DNA from: QHXM01 sp032160705
GTDB taxonomy: Bacteria; Acidobacteriota; Blastocatellia; Pyrinomonadales; Pyrinomonadaceae
Reading direction: 5' to 3'
Assembly (NCBI GenBank): GCA_032160705.1
Contig: JAVHVE010000037.1
Coordinates: 95,347-159,346, forward strand
Length of the DNA stretch: 64,000 nt
Part shown: piece by piece, positions 1-7,746 of the stretch
How positions within the stretch are numbered: the stretch's first letter is position 1
How the letters are laid out: every line of letters begins with the position of its first letter
Made by a program: the position numbers and the translations under genes
The notes under the pieces: model-generated
What the model saw: the letters and a program-made list of their open reading frames with translations, nothing else
Databases searched by the model: none
What the model was told of the DNA's origin: nothing

Positions 1-286
1 AGAAATCCTGCGCGAGACGAACAATGGTGTCATAGACGGCGGTGTCGCCGTGCGGATGATATTTACCGATAACGTCGCCGACGACGCGCGCGCTCTTTTT
101 ATAAGATTTGTTATATTGGTTTCCTAATTCATTCATCGCCCAGAGCACGCGGCGGTGCACTGGCTTCAACCCGTCGCGCACGTCTGGAAGCGCGCGACCG
201 ATGATGACGGACATGGCGTAGTCCAGATAGGAACGCCGCATCTCGTCTTCGATATTGATGTAGTTTTTCTCTGTTGTCGTTTCCAT
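1..286 (-). CDS. gyrA: DNA gyrase subunit A, N-terminal part (cut by window edge)
   Basis: Reading the minus strand from the ATG at 286 gives about 95 codons with no stop, running off the left edge. The product carries the hallmark GyrA/ParC N-terminus: an IEDEMRRSYLDYAMSVIIGR segment near residues 12-31, then ALPDVRDGLKPVHRRVLW, and later VVGDVIGKYHPHGDTAVYD, which surrounds the quinolone-resistance region. GyrA is the DNA breakage-reunion subunit of the type II topoisomerase that introduces negative supercoils. The catalytic tyrosine lies beyond the window edge. ParC/topoisomerase IV A is the alternative, but the IEDEM start and the HGD(T)AVYDT context fit GyrA better. It is divergent from the PilZ gene, with about 350 bases between them. 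Confidence 0.95.
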   Translation of the reverse strand, partial: METTTEKNYINIEDEMRRSYLDYAMSVIIGRALPDVRDGLKPVHRRVLWAMNELGNQYNKSYKKSARVVGDVIGKYHPHGDTAVYDTIVRLAQDF

Positions 287-639
287 TCAATAGACCTTTC
301 CGGTACAATCCGCGCTCTATTCCGGTCTTTCAAAAGCCAGTCTACAGCGGCAAACCTATGGCTTGCTTGCGCAACTATAAAAGATGCGGCGGCGCGACTT
401 TTATCTCATCATTTCGAGGTTTCCGGTACTTGACTAACAGCTTACGGAAGCGCGAGTTTGAAGTACGAGATATTGTACCCGGAAAAGGGCATTTTAGCAA
501 TCGCCGGGACGGCTAAAAAGCCAATAAAAATAAGGGCTTTAGCGCATTTCCGAAGGGCTTGAGCGGGTTTTCGGTGGACGCAATATTTAGGGCTTCAACG
601 GGCGAGTTTTAAGGGCTAAAGGGTACGCCAAAACCGAGG
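287..639. other. Divergent intergenic region gyrA / PilZ gene
   Basis: About 350 bases separate the start codons of two divergent genes, so it must hold the gyrA promoter (leftward) and probably one for the PilZ gene (rightward). Short ORFs in it overlap in several frames and match nothing I recognise. The right half repeats the word GGGCTT/GGGCTAA several times (about 530-620), a loose low-complexity pattern. No RNA gene is visible. Confidence 0.5.
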
Positions 640-1392
640 ATGAAATTCGACGGAAAATCGCGGCGGATGCGTGAGCGGCTGGAGCTGAGCCTCCCCGTGC
701 GTGTGTTTGGCCGCGAAAGCCTCGATCACGACTGGGTGGAGAAGTCGCGGCTGATTGACGTGACGCCGTTCGGGGCACGCCTGACCATCTCTCGGCCGAC
801 AGAGCGGGGGCGTCTGCTCCACCTGACGATGCCAATGCCGCGCCAGTTGCGCTGCTTCGATCACGTCGAGGATCAGTATCGCGTCTGGGCGTTGGTACGC
901 AATATCAAGATGCTGGAAGCGGTGGGCGCAGGGCCTCTGCGCTACGAGGTTGGCGTCGCCTTCATTGGCAAGCATCCGCCTCAAAGTTTTGAACTAGACC
1001 CGACCACCCGTTATGAGGTCGCGGCTTCGGTGACAGAGAGCGGCTTGTGGGATATCTCCGAGCAGGAGCAGGCGGCGAGGCACGTTCCGACGGATGACCC
1101 GCGACCCGAAACGCGCCACAATATTCCCATTGAAGTGATTGTCGAGGCGCTGGATGAAAATGGGAAGGTTTCGACCAGCGAGACGACTGTGACGGAAAAC
1201 ATCAGCCGGCGCGGCGCGGCAGTCTTTACATCATTGGATGTCACGCGCGGGCGTTTCGTGCGGGTGACAAGCGCGCAATACCGGATTTCCGTGATCGCAG
1301 CCGTGCGTGCGCGCCGCACGGGAGACAACGGCATTCCGCGCCTCCACCTTGAGTTCGTAGATAAGCAGTGGCCGCTCGAAGGCTTCGAATAG
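640..1392 (+). CDS. Tandem PilZ-domain protein
   Basis: This 250-residue soluble protein appears to hold two PilZ-type beta-barrel modules. The first has an arginine-rich lead (residues 8-13, RRMRER) followed by SRLIDVTPFGARL, resembling the RxxxR plus (D/N)xSxxG c-di-GMP signature with T-P-F-G replacing S-x-x-G. The second starts about residue 150 (RHNIPIEV) and has TENISRRGAAV, closer to the consensus. PilZ proteins usually bind cyclic di-GMP and relay it to motility, exopolysaccharide or adhesion functions; whether both modules bind ligand is inference. It ends one base before the next ATG, so the two genes are probably co-transcribed and translationally coupled. An internal ATG at 667 is an alternative start. 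Confidence 0.75.
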   Translation: MKFDGKSRRMRERLELSLPVRVFGRESLDHDWVEKSRLIDVTPFGARLTISRPTERGRLLHLTMPMPRQLRCFDHVEDQYRVWALVRNIKMLEAVGAGPLRYEVGVAFIGKHPPQSFELDPTTRYEVAASVTESGLWDISEQEQAARHVPTDDPRPETRHNIPIEVIVEALDENGKVSTSETTVTENISRRGAAVFTSLDVTRGRFVRVTSAQYRISVIAAVRARRTGDNGIPRLHLEFVDKQWPLEGFE

Positions 1393-1393
1393 G

Positions 1394-1627
1394 ATGAAGC
1401 GAACAAGAAGCCGGATTCTGATTCCGCGCGACGTGCTGCTCGTGGAGATTGAGCGGCGCTGTCAGGACGCTCAATGCAATGCGAGAACGCGCATCGGGTT
1501 AACGAAAGATGAAGCGCGCGTCTACGGCGGCTTTGAATGCGAACGTTGCGGGCAATCCTGGGATGACCTGTTGACTGAGCGCGATGTGCCTGAATGGTGG
1601 GAAGAGTTAGCGAGCACTGATTTGTAA
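1394..1627 (+). CDS. Small zinc-ribbon-like protein
   Basis: This 77-residue protein starts one base after the stop of the PilZ gene. It contains one CxxC (ECERCGQSW, about residues 53-61), and the N-terminal half has CQDAQC, so four cysteines could bind one zinc ion. The C-terminal part is acidic and tryptophan-rich (WDDLLTERDVPEWWEEL). I do not recognise a named family. The tight coupling suggests a common mRNA and perhaps a regulatory partnership with the PilZ protein, but no function can be read from sequence. Confidence 0.6.
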   Translation: MKRTRSRILIPRDVLLVEIERRCQDAQCNARTRIGLTKDEARVYGGFECERCGQSWDDLLTERDVPEWWEELASTDL

Positions 1628-1742
1628 ACCGTTCGAGGAAATCATCACGATGCGCCGGATGAATCGAGCGAGGTTGTGACAAGGATGAGTGAGAGTTACC
1701 GGCGCACCGGAACGCGCAGGTGACTGAGGAAGAGGATTCGTT

Positions 1743-2423
1743 TTGAGCGAGAGCAGTCAGAGTATGGCACCACGCAAGCGGGCGGACGAATCGCAGTCGA
1801 AGCCGTTTGTCTTGCCTCTGTGGGCGATCAACGTCATCCGTCGCACTTTGCACGCGTTTTCCAGACTGTTCTGGCGTGTGAGCTACAAAGGCTTGGAGAA
1901 CATGCCGCATACCGGCGGCGTCATTATCGCTTCCAATCACCAGACTTACATTGACCCGATCTGGATGTCGCTCCCGTTCAGGCGAGAGATTCGCTACCTC
2001 GCCTGGAGCGAGAGCTTCGGCTGGCCTGTGATCGGGAAGGTCATCAGGTGGTTGGGCGCGTGGCCGATTCAGATTAAGAAGGCGGACCGAACGGCGATTC
2101 GTCGCTCCAGGCAATGGCTGAAGGGCGGCGGCGCAATCGTCATTTTTCCCGAGGGCGGGCGGTGTCTGCCCGACGGCGAGTTGCTCAAGTTCGAGGCGGG
2201 CGCGGCTCGCATGGCGCTTGAAGCGAACGTCCCCATCCTACCCATCACGATTCGCGGCGGGCATCGCGTCTGGCCGAAGGGCTATCGCCTGCCGCATCTT
2301 GCCAAAGTCGAACTCATCTTTCATCCGCTTCAGCATGTCACGATGCAGGAGGGCGAAGACGCGCGCGCCTGCGCTCGCCGCGAGACAGACCAACTCGCCA
2401 AAACCATCGGAGCGGAATTATGA
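1743..2423 (+). CDS. 1-acyl-sn-glycerol-3-phosphate acyltransferase (PlsC-like)
   Basis: The 226-residue product has both core motifs of glycerolipid acyltransferases: NHQTYID at residues 65-71 (the NHx4D catalytic motif) and FPEGGR at 135-140 (substrate phosphate binding). The family transfers an acyl chain to the sn-2 position of lysophosphatidic acid at the inner membrane, making phosphatidic acid for phospholipid synthesis. I chose the TTG at 1743 because a purine-rich GAGGAAGAGGA lies just upstream; the ATG at 1764 lacks such a site. The stop codon lies inside the left arm of a long inverted repeat, and the convergent kinase gene ends in the other arm. Other LPLAT substrates such as lyso-ornithine lipid are possible. 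Confidence 0.85.
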   Translation: MSESSQSMAPRKRADESQSKPFVLPLWAINVIRRTLHAFSRLFWRVSYKGLENMPHTGGVIIASNHQTYIDPIWMSLPFRREIRYLAWSESFGWPVIGKVIRWLGAWPIQIKKADRTAIRRSRQWLKGGGAIVIFPEGGRCLPDGELLKFEAGAARMALEANVPILPITIRGGHRVWPKGYRLPHLAKVELIFHPLQHVTMQEGEDARACARRETDQLAKTIGAEL

Positions 2424-2539
2424 AGAGCAGGAGACAGAAGACAGAAGACAGGAGTCAGAAGGGATAAGGCGGAGAGCCACTGTCACAGATATTCTTTTCT
2501 CCTGTCTCCTGACTTCTGTCTTCTGTCTCCTGCTCTTCA
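2421..2539. repeat. Inverted repeat built of tandem GACAGAA-type units (shared terminator)
   Basis: The left arm (2421-2461) and right arm (2494-2539) are nearly perfect inverted copies, each made of variants of a 7-base unit (GACAGAA, GACAGGA, GTCAGGA). The first roughly 27 bases of each arm pair exactly and the inner units differ in order. The stop codons of the convergent acyltransferase and kinase genes lie in the two arms, so it can work as a bidirectional terminator. The same units recur at 9430-9536 and 11479-11568. Confidence 0.85.
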
Positions 2540-4180
2540 CGGTTGCTTCCTCTGCTGGCGACGTTGTCTCTCTTTTTCCATCGCTTCGCGCTGCTTGATG
2601 AGTATGAGACGCCTTTGTTCGCGGGCGGCGCGTCTGGCTTCTTCACCGGCACGCCTTGCTTCCACAGCCGCACGCATGGCTTCCTCGAACTCGGGGCTCC
2701 CGGGAAGTGGAGCTTTGCGTACACGTCTTCCAGGTTCGGCTGTCTCATCAGGATCGGGCGGGTCTGGCGGCTCATCTATTTCAACTTCCGGTGCGTTCTC
2801 ACCTTTGCTAACGGGCTGCGAATTGCCCTTCTTGGTGTGTGGGTCTCCCTGACGAATAATGATGACCGGAGAGGTGGGAGTTGGCGAGCTTTCAGTTTTA
2901 GTCCCGGCGGCATCAGGGATGCTTTGATTATCCGTATTACTCGTTGGCGTTAATGTCGGCGTGCTCTGAACACTCTCCTGATTTTGTGATGTGGTCGTTG
3001 TAGTGTTGCGCGTGAAAGTGTAGACGGCTGCGGCCACTGCGATGAGCACGACGGCGCTGGCCGCGATAGCGAAGAGGCGTGTGCGCGGTTGATTCTTCGC
3101 ATTGGTCGGCTCGGCCTTCGCAACCTTAGTCACAACAGATTCAGGGTTGCTGGTCGAAGCATATGCGCTTACCGAAGGCGCGGAATTGAGAGCGGTCGCA
3201 CCGGCAGCCACCTTCACCGTCCCGGTCTCTTCCGCAGTCTCGTCCACCTTAGTCGAAGGCGCGGCGGCGAACATCAACTGCGTGTCCTGCTCGTAGACGT
3301 TTGTTGACGGAACAGGCAAGGCGTTTGTGTCTCTGGCGACACTGTGGCCTTGACGCGCCGCCTCGCGCAGCGCATCGCGCATCGCGGAGGCCGTCTGCGG
3401 GCGTTGCCCAGCGTTTTGCGCCATCGCTTTTGCGATGACTTCCGCGATCTCCGGCGTCACCTGCGCGTGAACTTCATTGGCCGGAAGCAGCGGGTCTGGA
3501 TGACCGTTGAGCACGGCGGTCGCGCGTGTCAGTGCATCGGGCGGCGTCACGCCGGTAATCAGGTGATAGAGAGTCGCAGCCAATGAGTAAAGATCGCTGC
3601 GCGGGTCTGTGCCTGCGCCCTGAATCTGTTCGAGCGGGGCGTAGTTGCGCGAGTAGCCGAAGACGCTCTTCGTCGCCGTCACTTTCGTCTGCGCCGCAGA
3701 CGTTCCCTTGGCCAGACCGAAATCCAGCAGGACGATGTGATTGCGCGGCGTCAGTTTCAAATTCTGCGGCTTGATGTCGCGATGGATGACGGGCAGCTCC
3801 TGCGTGTGCAGGTAGTCGAGCGCATCGAGCAATTGATCCGCCCACTTCAAGACCTCGGAGAGCGGAAACGCGCTGCCCCGCTCCCTGAGCTTCTCGGCCA
3901 GGTCGTCGCCCGCGATGTACTCCATCACGAGAAACTGTCCCTCTTCTTCGGTGAAATGGTCTGAGACGCGGGGCAGCGCCGGATGCCGCAGGTGGTTCAA
4001 GAGACGCGCCTCGCGCTCGAAAGCTTTACGCAAACCCGCATCGGTGAAGAAGGTCTCTTTCAATGCGACGGTGCTGCCGAAACGCTGGTCGGTCGCAATG
4101 TAAACCGCGCCCATCCCACCCTGCCCGATCTGATCCTGAACAAGGTAGCGATTTTGTAGAAGGGTGTTGGGCGCAATCAT
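2537..4180 (-). CDS. Ser/Thr protein kinase (PknB/Hanks type), membrane anchored
   Basis: The 547-residue kinase starts at the ATG at 4180, preceded by AAAGGAG; the TTG one codon upstream is less likely. The glycine-rich loop IGQGGMGAVY is near residue 18, the catalytic loop HRDIKPQN is at 133-140 and LLDFGLAKG is the Mg-binding DFG. A proline/threonine-rich linker follows, then one transmembrane helix near residues 365-385 (FAIAASAVVLIAVAAAVY). The extracytoplasmic tail is Ser/Thr/Pro-rich and ends in an Arg/Glu/Ala-rich probable coiled coil. It lacks PASTA repeats, so the external ligand is unknown. Such kinases phosphorylate regulatory proteins in the cytoplasm. It is the last of the leftward genes. 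Confidence 0.92.
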   Translation of the reverse strand: MIAPNTLLQNRYLVQDQIGQGGMGAVYIATDQRFGSTVALKETFFTDAGLRKAFEREARLLNHLRHPALPRVSDHFTEEEGQFLVMEYIAGDDLAEKLRERGSAFPLSEVLKWADQLLDALDYLHTQELPVIHRDIKPQNLKLTPRNHIVLLDFGLAKGTSAAQTKVTATKSVFGYSRNYAPLEQIQGAGTDPRSDLYSLAATLYHLITGVTPPDALTRATAVLNGHPDPLLPANEVHAQVTPEIAEVIAKAMAQNAGQRPQTASAMRDALREAARQGHSVARDTNALPVPSTNVYEQDTQLMFAAAPSTKVDETAEETGTVKVAAGATALNSAPSVSAYASTSNPESVVTKVAKAEPTNAKNQPRTRLFAIAASAVVLIAVAAAVYTFTRNTTTTTSQNQESVQSTPTLTPTSNTDNQSIPDAAGTKTESSPTPTSPVIIIRQGDPHTKKGNSQPVSKGENAPEVEIDEPPDPPDPDETAEPGRRVRKAPLPGSPEFEEAMRAAVEARRAGEEARRAAREQRRLILIKQREAMEKERQRRQQRKQP

Positions 4181-4324
4181 CAAAAACTCCTTTACGACTT
4201 AATTGTAGTTTTCGTTCGATGAAACACGGGCAAAGAACTTGTTCGCTGCCCCTACAATTTTGCGACACGTCCAAGTATATCCCTACGAGCCTCTGAGTCG
4301 CCAATGCAGAGAAGCGCCGTAAAG

Positions 4325-4402
4325 CCGTGACGGGTGACAGGTGACAAGTGACAAGAGAAAGCTTGTTCTTTCTTGTCACCTGTCACTTGTCACCCGTCAC
4401 GG
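4325..4402. repeat. Inverted repeat built of tandem GGTGACA / AGTGACA units
   Basis: Each arm carries three 7-base units: GGTGACA, GGTGACA, AGTGACA on the left, and on the inverted right arm GGTGACA, AGTGACA, GGTGACA. Both are capped by CCGTGAC outside and AAGA inside, around the small loop GCTTGTTC. The stop codon of the inositol monophosphatase gene is in the right arm, so it probably terminates that transcript. The changed unit order between arms shows units being exchanged while the palindrome is kept. Confidence 0.85.
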
Positions 4403-5170
4403 CATTTGGAGCACACGCATCATGGCCTCATGAACGAGGCCGTTGCTGGCGATGATTGGTGGGGTGTAGATGTTGAAAGGCGAGCCGTCATAATAGGAAA
4501 CGCGACCGCCTGCTTCTTCGACGAGGAGAACTCCGGCGGCCACGTCCCAGGGGCGCAAGCCTTCTTCCCAGAATCCGTCGAAGCGCCCGCAGGCGACGTA
4601 AGCCAGATCGAGCGCCGCCGAGCCGTCGCGGCGCACGGCCTGCGCGTGCATGATGAAATTATGAAAGTGGCGCGCGAAATCTCCGTAATCGCGCACGTCG
4701 TAGGGGAAGCCCGTGCAGAGCAGCGCACGATTGAGGTCGTCAATCTCAGAGACGCGGATGCGACGCTCGTTCAGTGTTGCGCCCTCACCGCGCTCAACCG
4801 CGAAGGTTTCATCGCGTGTCGGGTCATAGATGACGCCCATCTCGACGCGGCCATCACGCTCAAGCGCGATTGAGACGCAGAAACAAGGGTAGCCGTGCGC
4901 GTAATTGGTCGTCCCGTCGAGCGGGTCTATGATCCACTTCCATTCGCTTTGCTTTTCGACGGTTTCGCCCGCCGCGTCCGTCTCTTCGGCGAGAATCGCG
5001 TGGCGCGGGTAGTAAGACTTGACGCGCTCCGTGATGAAACGTTCGGCGGCCAAATCTGCTTCCGTCACGAGATCAATCTCGCCCTTATTGGAAACTTGCA
5101 GGATGCGCCCGAAGCGTTCAGCGAGAATGCGCCCGGCATCATGTGCGGTTTGAATGGCGAAGTTAAGCAT
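4397..5170 (-). CDS. suhB: Inositol-1-monophosphatase family protein
   Basis: The 257-residue product has the full metal-dependent phosphatase signature: ILAEETD near residues 60-66, WIIDPLDGTTNYAHG near 80-94 (metal ligands and catalytic Thr) and LRPWDVAAG near 210. The family hydrolyses myo-inositol-1-phosphate or related sugar phosphates in the cytosol; SuhB homologues also act as RNA-polymerase antitermination factors. The length is typical. The ATG at 5170 is followed upstream by an inverted repeat rather than a clear Shine-Dalgarno sequence, so translation may depend on upstream context. The substrate cannot be told from sequence; a nucleotide bisphosphatase (CysQ) is a less likely alternative. 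Confidence 0.9.
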   Translation of the reverse strand: MLNFAIQTAHDAGRILAERFGRILQVSNKGEIDLVTEADLAAERFITERVKSYYPRHAILAEETDAAGETVEKQSEWKWIIDPLDGTTNYAHGYPCFCVSIALERDGRVEMGVIYDPTRDETFAVERGEGATLNERRIRVSEIDDLNRALLCTGFPYDVRDYGDFARHFHNFIMHAQAVRRDGSAALDLAYVACGRFDGFWEEGLRPWDVAAGVLLVEEAGGRVSYYDGSPFNIYTPPIIASNGLVHEAMMRVLQMP

Positions 5171-5173
5171 AAT

Positions 5174-5250
5174 CAGTTTTCAGTTTTTAGTTTTCAGTTT
5201 TCAGCAAAACAACCCGCGTCTTTATGCTGAAAACTGAAAACTGAAAACTG
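5174..5250. repeat. Inverted repeat built of tandem CAGTTTT units
   Basis: Four CAGTTTT/TAGTTTT units on the left are mirrored by AAAACTG units on the right, with a loop of about 18 bases containing CCCGCG. It fills the whole gap between the M24 peptidase stop (5252) and the suhB start (5170). It is a third unit sequence with the same architecture as the palindromes at 2421 and 4325. Confidence 0.85.
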
Positions 5251-5251
5251 T

Positions 5252-6616
5252 TTACTGTCTCTTGAGTATTGCGATGACTTCAGTCTGAATCGGCTGGCCT
5301 GTGACGGTGGCGTCGCGCTCTGTGACGTGAACGTCTATTTCGGAGCGCACGCCGAACTTGCCTTCGAGATAGATTCCGGGTTCGATGGAAAAGGTGGTGC
5401 GCGGGATGATGCGGCGCGCATCACGGGTTTCAAGGTTGTCTATGTTCGCGCCGTTGCCGTGAACTTCTTCGCCGATGGAGTGGCCTGTGCGATGCAGAAA
5501 CTGCGCGCCGTAGCCCGCACGCGTAATTACTCCGCGCGATACATCATCAACGTCCGCGCCTTTGATCGGGCGACCCGCGCGCATGCTCTCCTGCACAAAC
5601 CTTACGGCAGCGTCGCGTGCGTCTCTCACGATGTTGAAGATTCGCGTGTACTCTGCGGGCACGCTCTCGCCGACGTAGCCCGTCCAAGTTTGATCCGTAT
5701 AGACCGCGTCCGGTTTTTTGAGCTTGGCCCAGACATCGAAAAGCACGAAATCGCCGCGCTTGATGGGTGCTGACAAATCGCGCGTCGGCTCATAGTGCGG
5801 GTTGGCGGCGTTGCTGTTGACGGCTACGATGGGCGGTTCGTTGTCGCTTATCAAACCTTCCTCTTCATAGCGACGCACCATGAATTGCTGAATGTCATAT
5901 TCGGTCGTCGCCTCATTGGCTCTGATGCGGCGTGCAATCTCGTCAAAGGCTTGCATGATGATGCGATGGATTTTGTCTGACGCCACGTTGTGCGTTTCAA
6001 GTTGAGCGGGCGTCCAGGCCGCTTCAAATTGCTGCACCAGATCGGCGCTCGGAACAGGTGTAACGCCCCATGAGCGAATCAACTCAATCGTGCCCGCATC
6101 AACGCGCGACATGTAAGGGATGTCGTTGTTGGGCGAATACTGCATGGCGATGCGGCGGGGCTTTTCGGGAAGGTCTCGGCGCGCGTAGACCCTCAAGTTT
6201 CCTCTTTGCGTGTGAACCAGATTTCCTCGGCTGCCTCCCGTCAGCGTCTCGCGCAAAAATTCGTGAAGCTGCTGCCAGGGAAGATAAACCTTTTTGCTTC
6301 CGGGAAGCGCGTCGAGCTTGTCGCGCTCAATCGAATGCACGAGTTTGACGGGTTCGCCGTTGGCCGGAATGTAGTAGAACCAGCGGCGCGTCGTAATCCC
6401 GCGCTGGTCAAGCCGGAGAATGCGATAGGCGAGCGGGTCGCTCCCGCGAAAATCGTAGAAGAGCCAGCCGTCAAGCTGCGCGTCTCTAAGCGCCGCCTGA
6501 ATGGCTTTGACCCGCCCAGCAGGCGTCATCTCCTGCGCGCGAGCGCCGAAAGAGAAGGCGAGAAGCAGCAGCATTGCAGCGGCGCAGAGAAATTTTACGG
6601 GCGATTGTCTCTTCAT
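5252..6616 (-). CDS. Secreted Xaa-Pro aminopeptidase-like protein (M24 family)
   Basis: I place the start at the ATG at 6616 (GGAG nine bases upstream), giving 454 residues. The N-terminus is a signal peptide (FLCAAAMLLLLAFSFGARAQ), so the protein is exported. The C-terminal half is a pita-bread peptidase with the expected metal ligands: FDVWAK and the following Asp in YTDQTW, HRTGHSIG, and the glutamates in FSIEPGIY and RSEIDVH. M24 enzymes of this type remove N-terminal residues before proline using two divalent metals. The N-terminal third is a creatinase-like domain. A periplasmic dipeptide-scavenging role is inference. Confidence 0.88.
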   Translation of the reverse strand: MKRQSPVKFLCAAAMLLLLAFSFGARAQEMTPAGRVKAIQAALRDAQLDGWLFYDFRGSDPLAYRILRLDQRGITTRRWFYYIPANGEPVKLVHSIERDKLDALPGSKKVYLPWQQLHEFLRETLTGGSRGNLVHTQRGNLRVYARRDLPEKPRRIAMQYSPNNDIPYMSRVDAGTIELIRSWGVTPVPSADLVQQFEAAWTPAQLETHNVASDKIHRIIMQAFDEIARRIRANEATTEYDIQQFMVRRYEEEGLISDNEPPIVAVNSNAANPHYEPTRDLSAPIKRGDFVLFDVWAKLKKPDAVYTDQTWTGYVGESVPAEYTRIFNIVRDARDAAVRFVQESMRAGRPIKGADVDDVSRGVITRAGYGAQFLHRTGHSIGEEVHGNGANIDNLETRDARRIIPRTTFSIEPGIYLEGKFGVRSEIDVHVTERDATVTGQPIQTEVIAILKRQ

Positions 6617-6650
6617 CAATTTAGCTCCAGACCTGGCTACTGAAAAATTA

Positions 6651-6747
6651 GACAGGATTAACAGGATTAGCATGATTAAGAAAAGCAGATAAGTTAAATT
6701 AGCTTGATGCTGCTTCCCTTTATCCTGTCCATCTTGTTAATCTCAGT
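6651..6747. repeat. Imperfect inverted repeat with GACAGGATTAACA units
   Basis: The left arm begins GACAGGATTAACAGGATTAG and the right arm, read in reverse, gives GATTAACAAGATGGACAGGAT, so the pieces are shared but rearranged. It lies between the esterase stop (6782) and the peptidase start, and is a fourth unit sequence of the palindrome class. Pairing is less perfect than in the others. Confidence 0.65.
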
Positions 6748-6781
6748 CTATTCCTTCTCTATCGTAGTTTTGTTAAGCGCT

Positions 6782-7741
6782 CTAAAAACGCTGGCGAGCC
6801 AGTGGCATCTTCTGCGCAATCACGCGCAAGACTTCCTGCACCTGCGCGCCCCAGTATTCCCAGTTGTGCTTGCCGGGGAGTTGCCTGAACTCGTGCGGGA
6901 TTTTCCGTTCGAGAAGAATATTCGCCAGCTCGCGGTTGGTCGCAAACAAACCATCTTCCGTTCCGCAGTCAAGATAAATGAAAGGCAGCGACGCGAGGCG
7001 CGCGGCGGGGAAATTACGAACGAGATTGTGCAGGTCGTTGGCGGCGCGCGTGGGGCTGCCGGGAGCGCCGAAGGTCTGCATGATTGAGGCGCGCAAATAC
7101 TCCCAGGCGAATCGCGGGTCGGCTTCGGTGCGGGCGGCAGCGTCTAGCGCGCCGCTCATCGAGGCTACGAAGGAGAATTTTTCGGGATATTTGACGCCGA
7201 ACTTCAAAGCCCCGTACCCGCCCATCGAGAGACCGGCGATGGCTCGCCCTTCGCGCGTCTCGACGGTGCGAAAGCGGCTCTCGACATCCGGGATCAATTC
7301 TTTCAGGATGAAAGACTCGTACTTGTCCGCCGCAATGGTCGCGCTGTCCGTGTACCAACCGTCGTTGCCTTCCGGCGTGACGATAATCAGGTTGAAGTAG
7401 AGCGCGTCGTCGAGCAGTTTCGTCTTCTCCAGCCAGTTTGTGTAATGACCACTGAGCCCGTGCAGCAGGTAAAGCACAGGGTAATGTTGCGGCTCACGTC
7501 CTTCTCGCGGCTTGTACCAGATGGGGAGGATGACGCGGTAGGGAAGCGGCTTGCCGACGAGTTTGCTCTGAAACTGAATGGTGCGAGCGCAGGGTCTTCC
7601 GGGGCAGCAATCATCGAAAGAATCTTTGGCGACGTTATCGTTGCAGCCCGGCCCAAATCCCTCTCCGACCTGCTGGCCGCAAGCGACGAGCGGAAGCAAC
7701 AGGACAAGCGTGAGAAAAAAGGTACGCGTGATTTTCATCAT
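6782..7741 (-). CDS. Putative esterase, lipoprotein (alpha/beta hydrolase)
   Basis: The 319-residue product starts with a lipoprotein signal peptide ending LLPLVACGQQ, so the mature protein should be lipid-anchored at Cys about 21. The body matches the esterase D / enterochelin-esterase-like family: LYLLHGLSGHYTNW (oxyanion region), GLSMGGYGAL with the nucleophile serine, LDCGTEDGLF (acid) and PGKHNWEYW (catalytic His). It hydrolyses an ester substrate outside the cytoplasmic membrane; the substrate is unknown. Its start lies about six bases downstream of the urocanate hydratase stop with no good ribosome site, so translational coupling is likely. Related proteins include S-formylglutathione hydrolases and mycolyltransferases. 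Confidence 0.85.
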   Translation of the reverse strand: MMKITRTFFLTLVLLLPLVACGQQVGEGFGPGCNDNVAKDSFDDCCPGRPCARTIQFQSKLVGKPLPYRVILPIWYKPREGREPQHYPVLYLLHGLSGHYTNWLEKTKLLDDALYFNLIIVTPEGNDGWYTDSATIAADKYESFILKELIPDVESRFRTVETREGRAIAGLSMGGYGALKFGVKYPEKFSFVASMSGALDAAARTEADPRFAWEYLRASIMQTFGAPGSPTRAANDLHNLVRNFPAARLASLPFIYLDCGTEDGLFATNRELANILLERKIPHEFRQLPGKHNWEYWGAQVQEVLRVIAQKMPLARQRF

Positions 7742-7746
7742 CAAGT

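Noticed and set aside
1011..2114. 367-codon minus-strand ORF opposite the PilZ and acyltransferase genes
   Set aside because: It lies antisense to well-supported genes, has low-complexity Arg/Ser-rich composition and no motif; a shadow of GC-rich coding DNA.
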